From Paenochrobactrum gallinarii (GTDB taxonomy: Bacteria > Pseudomonadota > Alphaproteobacteria > Rhizobiales > Rhizobiaceae), in NCBI RefSeq assembly GCF_014205685.1, contig NZ_JACIIU010000007.1, positions 62,001 through 126,000 on the forward strand: a DNA stretch of 64,000 nucleotides. Reading direction: 5' to 3'. Numbering within the stretch: position 1 is the first letter of the stretch; each line of letters begins with the position of its first letter. The notes under the pieces are model-generated. The model had not been told where the DNA came from, made no database searches, and was given only the letters and a program-made list of their open reading frames with translations. A program made the position numbers and the translations under genes. This document shows positions 56,378 to 64,000 of the stretch, piece by piece.

Positions 56378-58600
56378 TTATAAAAAACTCTGCGGATCAA
56401 TATCGACCTGCACCCGCAGATTTCCTTTAATCTTTGGCGCTCTTTCTAGCAATGCCCTCATATAGGCCTGAATGTCGGCGCGTTTGCTGCCATGAATCAG
56501 CAAACGATAGCGATAACGCCCGCGCACAAAGGCCAAAGGCGCTTCTGCCGGCCCCATAACAGACAATTCAGACGAATGCGGCGCAGCACGCCTTAAAGCG
56601 CGTGCGTGATTCTCTGCTTCCACACGGTTTTCACCGGAAATAATCAGCGATGCCAGACGTCCGAAAGGCGGCAGGCTATTACGCTCGCGATCTTCAATCT
56701 CGCGCTCATAAAAAGCATCAGCATCACCACTGATAATTGCCTGCATCACCGGATGATCCGGTTGATAAGTCTGCAAAAGTCCCAGACTTTTCTTACCCGT
56801 TCGCCCTGCACGACCCGTCACCTGATTGAGCAATTGGAAGGTGCGTTCAGCCGCGCGCGGATCACCATTGGCAAGCCCGAGATCGGCATCCACTACGCCC
56901 ACCAGCGTCATATTGGGAAAGTTATGACCTTTAGCCACCAATTGAGTGCCGATCACAATATCAGCTTCCCCCTTGGAAATTGCCTCCAGCTCTAATCGCA
57001 GGCGTTTAACGCCCCCTGCCATATCGGAAGAAAGCACGATGATTCGCGCTTTCGGAAAGAGCGCTTCGGCTTCTTCAGCAATCCGCTCCACACCGGGGCC
57101 GCAGGCAACAAGATGATCAAGCGTACCGCATTCCGGACAAGCTTCCGGCACCGGTTCATGATAGCCGCACTGGTGACACATCAACTGCCCGCGGAAGCGA
57201 TGCTCAACCAGCCAGCTCGAACAGCTCGGGCATTGGAAGCGATGACCGCAGACGCGACATAATGTCAGAGGCGCATAACCACGACGATTGAGGAAAAGCA
57301 GCGCCTGTTCGCCGCGCTCAATGGTTTTGCCCATCACTTCCGTTAAAGCTGGTGACAAAAAGCGACCGGGCGGCGGCGGTGAGCGCCGCATATCGATGGT
57401 TTTCAGTGTCGGCAGAGCCGCATCAGCATAGCGGCTATAGAGTTTGATTCGGGTATAACGCCCCTGATCGGCATTCACCTGACTTTCAATCGACGGGGTT
57501 GCAGAGGCAAGCACCACGGGAAAGCCGCCAATATGACCGCGCACCACAGCCATATCCCGCGCATTATAAAAAACGCGGTCTTCCTGTTTATAGGCAGGAT
57601 CATGTTCTTCATCGACAACGATCAGACCCAAATCCTGAAACGGCAAAAACAGCGCAGAACGCGCACCAGCGACGATCTTCACTGTGCCTTCCGCCACTTG
57701 CCGCCATACACGCTCACGGCTGCGCGGCGCAAGGTCTGAGTGCCATTCGGCAGGTTTGGAACCGAATCGGTCATGGAAGCGATCCAGAAACTGCTGTGTC
57801 AGTGCAATTTCCGGCAGCAGGATCAACACTTGTCGCCCCTGCTCCAAAGCACGTGCCACCGCCTCAAAGTAAACTTCCGTTTTACCCGAGCCCGTCACAC
57901 CGTCGATCAGCGACACGGAAAAGCGTTTCGCATCAACTGCTTCCACCAGCCTGTCGGCTGCATCACGCTGATCTTCAGAAAGCGATGCACGGGCAAAATT
58001 AGTATCAGGCGGTGCCACAACAGGCGGAGCCGGAATGAAAACATCCTCAAACAACCCCTGCGCCTTCAACCCATCAATAACCGTTGCGGAAACGCCAGCC
58101 ACATGGGCAAGGCCGGTGCGTGTCCATGCCAAGCCATTGCCCGCATGTTCCAGCACCCTTGCGCGCGGTGAGGTTAAGCGTTCCGGCTCGCCGCCTGTAT
58201 AACGCAAACCCGCAATCGGCGGCTCCGGATCAAAAGCGGTCGGCACGCGCAAAATCATCCGCGCTACCATGCCCGGAGGTGACAGCGTATAATCAGCCGC
58301 CCACAGCATAAATTTGATGATGTCAGGATGGATCAGCGGGCAGTCAAAAACCTCAGCGATGCTTTTCAGCTTTTTGGGGTCAACCTTGTCGACTTCGCCA
58401 TCAACAACAATGCCCGGCACCAGTCTTGGCCCCAGCGGCACACGCACCACAGAGCCCGGCTGCACCGACATGCCATCGGGAACCAAATAGGAATAAGGCC
58501 GTTCAGACGGCAAAGGCACCAGCACCGGCACGATCTTAGCCTGCTTATGCGGTGCCTGGTCTTGACCTTGGTCTGGAGAAAAAAACGAATCTTGCATCAT
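56378..58600 (-). CDS. priA: Primosomal protein N', replication restart helicase
   Basis: About 740 residues from the ATG at 58600, with AAGGT eight bases upstream; the longer frame has no family match. PriA rebuilds replication forks. The N-terminal DNA-binding part begins VPVLVPLPSERPYSYLVPDG; the helicase has Walker A GVTGSGKTEVY near 240, DEEHDPAYKQED near 330 and the zinc clusters CRVCGHRFQCPSC, CHQCGY and CPECG near 445-490. GRAGRTGKKSLGLLQTYQPD is motif VI. Divergent from the transaldolase gene, 92 bases apart. Confidence 0.95.
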   Translation of the reverse strand: MMQDSFFSPDQGQDQAPHKQAKIVPVLVPLPSERPYSYLVPDGMSVQPGSVVRVPLGPRLVPGIVVDGEVDKVDPKKLKSIAEVFDCPLIHPDIIKFMLWAADYTLSPPGMVARMILRVPTAFDPEPPIAGLRYTGGEPERLTSPRARVLEHAGNGLAWTRTGLAHVAGVSATVIDGLKAQGLFEDVFIPAPPVVAPPDTNFARASLSEDQRDAADRLVEAVDAKRFSVSLIDGVTGSGKTEVYFEAVARALEQGRQVLILLPEIALTQQFLDRFHDRFGSKPAEWHSDLAPRSRERVWRQVAEGTVKIVAGARSALFLPFQDLGLIVVDEEHDPAYKQEDRVFYNARDMAVVRGHIGGFPVVLASATPSIESQVNADQGRYTRIKLYSRYADAALPTLKTIDMRRSPPPPGRFLSPALTEVMGKTIERGEQALLFLNRRGYAPLTLCRVCGHRFQCPSCSSWLVEHRFRGQLMCHQCGYHEPVPEACPECGTLDHLVACGPGVERIAEEAEALFPKARIIVLSSDMAGGVKRLRLELEAISKGEADIVIGTQLVAKGHNFPNMTLVGVVDADLGLANGDPRAAERTFQLLNQVTGRAGRTGKKSLGLLQTYQPDHPVMQAIISGDADAFYEREIEDRERNSLPPFGRLASLIISGENRVEAENHARALRRAAPHSSELSVMGPAEAPLAFVRGRYRYRLLIHGSKRADIQAYMRALLERAPKIKGNLRVQVDIDPQSFL

Positions 58601-58692
58601 GAGCGTGACCTTGGCGCGGCTTTGCGTTAAAGAAAAGTCACCTTTGCGCAATATGCTTATAAAAGCTCCCATACGGATGAAGGAAACCTGTT

Positions 58693-59346
58693 ATGAAATT
58701 CTTCGTAGATACCGCCGATGTCAATGATATCCGTGAACTGAATGATTTAGGTCTGGTTGACGGTGTTACAACCAACCCGTCGCTGATTCTTAAATCAGGT
58801 CGCGATATTCTTGAAGTCACCAAAGAAATCTGCAGCATTGTTGATGGTCCGGTTTCAGCTGAAGTGGCAGCAACCGACTATGCAACCATCATGAAAGAAG
58901 CAGCTGTTATTGCTAAGATCGCAGACAATATCTGCATCAAGCTGCCGCTGACCCTTGATGGTTTGAAAGCTTGTAAAGCGCTGACTTCAGACGGTCACCA
59001 GACCAACGTGACCCTTTGCTTCTCAGCCAATCAGGCGCTGCTGGCTGCAAAAGCCGGTGCAACCTACGTTTCCCCGTTCATCGGCCGTATTGATGATATC
59101 GGCCTCAACGGCATGGAACTGATTGCTGAAATCCGTTCGATCTTCGACAATTATGATTTTAACACCCAGATTCTGGCGGCATCGGTTCGCACCGTAAACC
59201 ACGTTAAAGAAGCTGCTCTCATCGGTGCTGACGTAGTCACTGCACCACCTGCAACCCTGAAAGCTCTGGTCAAGCATCCGCTGACCGACAAAGGCTTGGA
59301 AACATTTTTGGCTGACTGGGCAAAAACCGGCCAGTCGATCGCTTAA
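58693..59346 (+). CDS. Fructose-6-phosphate aldolase / transaldolase (TalC type)
   Basis: 217 residues, the short transaldolase type. [20 protein letters not shown] and [14 protein letters not shown] are typical; the Schiff-base lysine is in NICIKLPLT near residue 85, and [20 protein letters not shown] and [11 protein letters not shown] follow. Sequence alone does not separate transaldolase from F6P aldolase; as tkt is in the same window and no long transaldolase is seen, transaldolase in the pentose phosphate pathway is likely. AAGGAAA before the ATG. Confidence 0.93.
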   Translation: MKFFVDTADVNDIRELNDLGLVDGVTTNPSLILKSGRDILEVTKEICSIVDGPVSAEVAATDYATIMKEAAVIAKIADNICIKLPLTLDGLKACKALTSDGHQTNVTLCFSANQALLAAKAGATYVSPFIGRIDDIGLNGMELIAEIRSIFDNYDFNTQILAASVRTVNHVKEAALIGADVVTAPPATLKALVKHPLTDKGLETFLADWAKTGQSIA

Positions 59347-59393
59347 TAGCTATCGCCTAATGGCATTTGCTTAAGCTTTTAAGCTACTGAAAT

Positions 59394-59428
59394 AAAAAAA
59401 CCGGCGCAGACAACTGTGCCGGTTTTTT
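59394..59428 (+). terminator. Bidirectional terminator, transaldolase / nadD
   Basis: AAACCGGC-CAG pairs with CTG-GCCGGTTT with long A- and T-runs. The T-run on the plus strand overlaps the nadD stop codon, so nadD ends directly in its terminator. Confidence 0.9.
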
Positions 59429-60074
59429 ATTGTTCACGTAAAGCTGTGGAAGAAAGTCTGGAACGGGGCCCGTGTAAAAACACCCATGCGGGTGCTGGAC
59501 GTTTGGCAAGGCTTGCTGCATCCCGTTCATTCAACCGGAAAGGCGCATAAGTTTGTGCCATCCGTGATGTCAGAGGTGTGAGGCTTGCATTGGGGCGATC
59601 AATCACAGCGATTGGAAACTGATTGGCAATCTGACGCCAGCGATCCCAGCGGTGAAACTGCCCCAGATTATCCGCCCCCATAATCCAGACAAAATTGACA
59701 TGCGGATTGGCCGCTTTAATCAGCGCTAACGTGTCGGCGGTAAAGCGCACTTTATATGCAGCTTCCAATGCGGTGATTTTTATGCGCGGATCACGTGCCA
59801 ATTGACGGCTCGCACGCAAGCGATCATTTAACGGTGCCAAATCACGCGCATTTTTAAGCGGGCTTCCGGGCGTCACCATCCACCAGAGCTGGTCAAGGTT
59901 TAAGCGACGCAATGCAATTTCCGCGACCAGCACATGTCCGGCATGGGGTGGATTGAACGAGCCGCCGAATAATCCCACGCTCATGCCCTTTTCCACATGA
60001 GGCATGCGCAAATCACCCATGCTCACATCAGGATAAAGTTCTTTCAGCGTGGAAAAACCGGAGGCGTTCACCAT
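59427..60074 (-). CDS. nadD: Nicotinate-nucleotide adenylyltransferase
   Basis: 215 residues. It makes deamido-NAD from nicotinate mononucleotide and ATP. VGLFGGSFNPPHAGHVLVAE near 33 holds the HxGH motif; WWMVTPGSPLKN near 64 and FVWIMGADNLGQFHRWDRW near 127 follow; SSTALR is at the very end. The N-terminal 30 residues before the core may be partly untranslated: ATGs exist at 60074 and further in. The usual downstream partners rsfS and rlmH are not found. It follows proA by 14 bases. Confidence 0.94.
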   Translation of the reverse strand: MVNASGFSTLKELYPDVSMGDLRMPHVEKGMSVGLFGGSFNPPHAGHVLVAEIALRRLNLDQLWWMVTPGSPLKNARDLAPLNDRLRASRQLARDPRIKITALEAAYKVRFTADTLALIKAANPHVNFVWIMGADNLGQFHRWDRWRQIANQFPIAVIDRPNASLTPLTSRMAQTYAPFRLNERDAASLAKRPAPAWVFLHGPRSRLSSTALREQ

Positions 60075-60088
60075 CAGGGACTTAGCCG

Positions 60089-61387
60089 TTAAGCCCGTGT
60101 CTGGCCGTTGCCGTGGACGCGATATTTAAATGAGGTTAGCTGCTCAACACCAACCGGCCCGCGCGCATGCATTTTGCCCGTGGCAATGCCGATTTCGCCG
60201 CCCATGCCAAACTCGCCGCCATCGGCAAATTGCGTCGAGGCATTATGCACGAGAATGGCTGAATCGATCTCATTGAAAAAACGCTCAACGGCTTTTTCGT
60301 CCTGCGCAATAATTGCTTCGGTGTGATGGGATGAATATTGCCCGATATGACCAATCGCATCACCCACACCATCAACAAGCTTCACTGAAAGGATTGCATC
60401 CAGATATTCGGTTGACCAATCGGCATCACTGGCAGGCTTGGCATTTGCAAAGCGGGCAAGCACATCAGCATCACCGCGGATTTCACATCCCTTAGCGCTC
60501 AAAGCTTCTAAGATTGGCACCAGATGGCTGTCTGCCACTTTACGGTCGACAAGCAAAGTTTCTGCCGCGCCGCAAATACCGGTGCGGCGCATTTTGGCGT
60601 TCACAACCACAGTGACCGCCATATCCAGCTCAGCAGACGCATCAATATACACATGGCAGATGCCTTCAAGATGAGCAAAAACCGGCACACGCGCTTCATT
60701 TTGCACGCGCTCAACCAAGCTTTTGCCACCACGCGGCACAATCACATCAATATTGCCGTTCAGGCCTTTCAGCATTTCACCAACGGCAGCACGATCTGTG
60801 GTCGGTACAATCTGAATGGCATCGCGTGGCAGGCCGGCACTTTCCAAACCGCTTACAAGAGCTGCATGAATAGCGCGCGAAGAATGGGCTGAATCTGAAC
60901 CACCGCGCAAGACAACCGCGTTACCGGCTTTGAGGCATAAAGCTCCTGCATCAGCGGTTACATTCGGGCGGCTTTCATAAATCACGCCGATCACCCCAAG
61001 CGGGGTGCGCACGCGTTCAATATTTAAACCGTTCGGGCGGTCCCATGCAGCAATCACATCACCAACCGGATCTTTCAAACCAGCAATAGCGCGAATAGCA
61101 TCGGCAATGCCGTTCAAGCGGCCTTCATCAAGTTTCAGACGGTCAATGAAAGAAGCGGCAGCACCAGCATTTTCAGCATTGGTAATGTCAATTTTGTTCG
61201 CTTCTAAAATCGCTGCACTTTGTGCAATGATTGAGTCGGCCATCGCCAACAGGGCTTTGTTCTTCTGCTCTGCCGGAGCGATGCTTAAGGGGGCAGCAGC
61301 GGCTCGTGCGCGCTTACCAATCTCTGCCATCACCTGTGCAACTGTCATATCAGCCCCGACTTTATCAAGCATTCCCATAGCCCTCAT
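60089..61387 (-). CDS. proA: Glutamate-5-semialdehyde dehydrogenase (gamma-glutamyl phosphate reductase)
   Basis: 432 residues. It reduces gamma-glutamyl phosphate to glutamate semialdehyde in proline synthesis. [20 protein letters not shown] near 130 and the catalytic cysteine in [14 protein letters not shown] near 268 are clear, as is the C-terminal [19 protein letters not shown]. ATGs at 61387, 61378 and 61372 can serve; the last has AGGG upstream. Lies 20 bases after proB. Confidence 0.96.
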   Translation of the reverse strand: MRAMGMLDKVGADMTVAQVMAEIGKRARAAAAPLSIAPAEQKNKALLAMADSIIAQSAAILEANKIDITNAENAGAAASFIDRLKLDEGRLNGIADAIRAIAGLKDPVGDVIAAWDRPNGLNIERVRTPLGVIGVIYESRPNVTADAGALCLKAGNAVVLRGGSDSAHSSRAIHAALVSGLESAGLPRDAIQIVPTTDRAAVGEMLKGLNGNIDVIVPRGGKSLVERVQNEARVPVFAHLEGICHVYIDASAELDMAVTVVVNAKMRRTGICGAAETLLVDRKVADSHLVPILEALSAKGCEIRGDADVLARFANAKPASDADWSTEYLDAILSVKLVDGVGDAIGHIGQYSSHHTEAIIAQDEKAVERFFNEIDSAILVHNASTQFADGGEFGMGGEIGIATGKMHARGPVGVEQLTSFKYRVHGNGQTRA

Positions 61388-61407
61388 TTATTCTGCCTTT
61401 TCTTTTA

Positions 61408-62556
61408 TCAGGCAGATTTGCTCCCACGCACCACCAGATCATTGCGATGCACCATCGCTGCACGGCCATCATAGCCCAACAACGCACTGATCTCATCACT
61501 TTTATGGCCTGCCACCAAAAGTGCGTCATGCACATCATAGGCAATCAGACCGCGGGCAATTTCAATACCGCCATCATTCATCACAGCAACCGTATCGCCA
61601 CGCTGGAATTGACCTTCCACACGGGTGACACCGGCAGGCAACAAGGACTTACCCTTTTTAAGTGCAGCCGCAGCACCGGCATCCACATAAAGACGGCCAG
61701 CCGGTTCCAGATTGCCTGAAATCCATGTTTTCCAAGCATTAACCGGTTGCAAAGACGGTTTGAACAGGCTTGCACGTTCACCGCGATCAATCGCTGCCAA
61801 CGGATTAAGCCGTGCGCCGGAAGTGATAATCATCGCCGTACCGGCAGCATTGGCAATCTTGCCGGCATCAAGCTTCGTCTTCATGCCGCCACGCGACAAT
61901 TCAGAAGCGGCAGCTCCTGCCATGGCTTCGATTTCAGGGGTGATATTTTCAATGAGCGGTAAAAATTCCGCATTCGGGTCTTTGTGTGGCGGCGCCGAAT
62001 AAAGACCATCAATATCAGAAAGCAGGATCAGAAGATCCGCACCAATCATAGTTGCAACGCGTGCCGCCAAACGATCATTATCACCATAGCGGATTTCACT
62101 GGTGGCAACCGTATCATTTTCGTTGATGATCGGGATCGCCTTCAGCTTCAGAAGCGTCTCGATGGTAGCGCGCGCATTCAGATAGCGGCGACGCTCTTCT
62201 GTGTCAGAGAGCGTGAGCAGAACCTGACCTGCCTGAATATCATGTGCGCCCAGCACATCGGCATAGGCTTTAGCGAGAGCGATCTGACCGGCAGCAGCCG
62301 CTGCCTGACTTTCTTCCAGCTTCAGGGCTTTTTTCGGCAGTTTCAAAATGGTGCGCCCCAGTGCAATCGCACCGGAAGACACCACCAGAACCTCAACCCC
62401 TTGGGCGGATAAAGCGGCGATATCCTGCCCCAGACTATCCAGCCAATCCCGCTTCAACCCTGTCGCCCGATCAACCAATAAAGCAGAGCCGATTTTTACA
62501 ACAATCCGCTTATATTGATTGAGAGCTGCCAACCCCTTCTCGCCATTCCCGCCCAT
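61408..62556 (-). CDS. proB: Glutamate 5-kinase
   Basis: 382 residues. The kinase domain ([15 protein letters not shown] near 20, [15 protein letters not shown] near 55, [20 protein letters not shown] near 143, [13 protein letters not shown] near 170, [13 protein letters not shown] near 215) is followed by a PUA domain from about 285, as in the long form of ProB. It makes gamma-glutamyl phosphate for ProA, and proline usually inhibits it. Confidence 0.96.
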   Translation of the reverse strand: MGGNGEKGLAALNQYKRIVVKIGSALLVDRATGLKRDWLDSLGQDIAALSAQGVEVLVVSSGAIALGRTILKLPKKALKLEESQAAAAAGQIALAKAYADVLGAHDIQAGQVLLTLSDTEERRRYLNARATIETLLKLKAIPIINENDTVATSEIRYGDNDRLAARVATMIGADLLILLSDIDGLYSAPPHKDPNAEFLPLIENITPEIEAMAGAAASELSRGGMKTKLDAGKIANAAGTAMIITSGARLNPLAAIDRGERASLFKPSLQPVNAWKTWISGNLEPAGRLYVDAGAAAALKKGKSLLPAGVTRVEGQFQRGDTVAVMNDGGIEIARGLIAYDVHDALLVAGHKSDEISALLGYDGRAAMVHRNDLVVRGSKSA

Positions 62557-62562
62557 GTCATT

Positions 62563-62610
62563 CTCTTATGTTTTTTGGCTCTTATGTTTTTGTGGCTCTT
62601 ATATGTATTT

Positions 62611-62612
<2 letters not shown>
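62563..62612. repeat. Short tandem repeat between obgE and proB
   Basis: About three imperfect copies of CTCTTATGTTTTTTGG (from 62563, 62579 and 62596). The obgE stop codon overlaps the last one. Confidence 0.7.
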
Positions 62613-63669
<1,057 letters not shown>

Positions 63670-63729
63670 TTACAGCAAAACCGCGTCTGTGCAAATAAGC
63701 AGCATGCATTCCATGCTGAAAACCGCCAT

Positions 63730-64000
63730 TTAATTCTTTCTTGAGCGCCATTCCGGGCTGCTGAAGTCGATAAAAATCAATTCCTGATCCTGAAACTGAC
63801 CTTCTACGCAAAATGACTTCTTTTCCAGTCCGTATTTTTCAAAGCCCAAATCATAGTAAATCTGTCTGGCATAGTCGTTGCTTGCCACCACTTTTGCATC
63901 CAGCACAACAACATGCTTTTCTGCATATTTAATGACGTGATCAACCAAGACGCTGCCAAGCCCCAAACCACGTGCTTGTGGCATAACATAAACGCCCCAT
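63730..64000 (-). CDS. GNAT family N-acetyltransferase, C-terminal part
   Basis: Only about 90 residues are inside the window and the frame stays open to the edge. The acetyl-CoA binding motif A is seen as VYVMPQARGLGLGSVLVDHV; SNDYARQIYYDLGFEKYG is motif B. Substrate unknown. It is probably in the order rplU-rpmA-GNAT-obgE, as in relatives. About 90 bases separate it from obgE. Confidence 0.88.
   Translation of the reverse strand, partial: WGVYVMPQARGLGLGSVLVDHVIKYAEKHVVVLDAKVVASNDYARQIYYDLGFEKYGLEKKSFCVEGQFQDQELIFIDFSSPEWRSRKN

Overview
The window is a 64 kb piece of an alphaproteobacterial chromosome, from the order Rhizobiales (Hyphomicrobiales) and most likely the family Brucellaceae. 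Pointers are the DUF families typical of the order (DUF1036 next to pyk, DUF1013/TrcR, DUF1192, DUF4164 next to zapA, DUF6867 in a liv operon), CarD, the SUV3-like helicase, the ATP synthase operon order atpH-A-G-D-C, an EcfG-type promoter, CcrM-type GANTC clusters and intergenic repeats bounded by AGAGC/GCTCTA. Base composition looks lower in GC than Brucella, so a relative such as Pseudochrobactrum is possible; that is inference.

Almost everything is core housekeeping DNA with dense coding. I see no prophage, insertion sequence, CRISPR array or tRNA. Layout: 1-5.4 kb, end of a propionyl-CoA synthetase gene, DUF1244 and N-formylglutamate amidohydrolase genes, DUF1036-pyk, and a TPR protein. 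5.6-8.3 kb, rpmJ, purEK and two divergent DUF465 genes. 8.3-12.5 kb, a repeat-rich spacer, an MFS transporter, DUF1192, a quinone oxidoreductase and TrcR. 12.5-18.2 kb, the central carbon block tkt, gap, pgk, fba, all on the minus strand. 18.7-22 kb, DUF4164, zapA, 6S RNA, fau, ymdB-like and terC. 22-28.8 kb, an ABC-F protein, a glycine-zipper lipoprotein, thiamine pyrophosphokinase, and a TPP riboswitch followed by thiBPQ.

29-38 kb holds an M48 protease lipoprotein, carD, fdxA, an S4 RNA-binding protein and the SUV3-like helicase, then a 0.6 kb spacer with two phased GANTC arrays, a thiolase and a GlcG/HbpS-like protein. 38.4-43.4 kb has rpmF, mtgA, ispA, ispG and an MFS transporter. 43.5-49.4 kb is a complete branched-chain amino-acid ABC transporter operon livHMGF-DUF6867-livK, whose LivG carries an extra C-terminal helix-hairpin-helix-like domain. 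49.8-50.6 kb has a DUF883 stress protein with an EcfG promoter and a 48-residue membrane protein. 50.6-56.3 kb is the F1 ATP synthase operon plus DUF4345. 56.4-64 kb has priA, a transaldolase/F6P aldolase, nadD, proA, proB, obgE and the end of a GNAT acetyltransferase.

The genes mainly support glycolysis and the pentose phosphate pathway, ATP synthesis, purine, proline, NAD, isoprenoid and thiamine supply, and cell division. The least explained sequence is the spacer 35618-36235: two sets of three GANTC sites, each set with an exact 11-bp period, partly inside a 38-codon ORF with a good ribosome binding site. A second lead is the palindrome AATCGATT upstream of pyk, fba and tkt, which suggests a shared operator for central carbon genes. 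All gene calls are by reading of motifs; no database search was possible.
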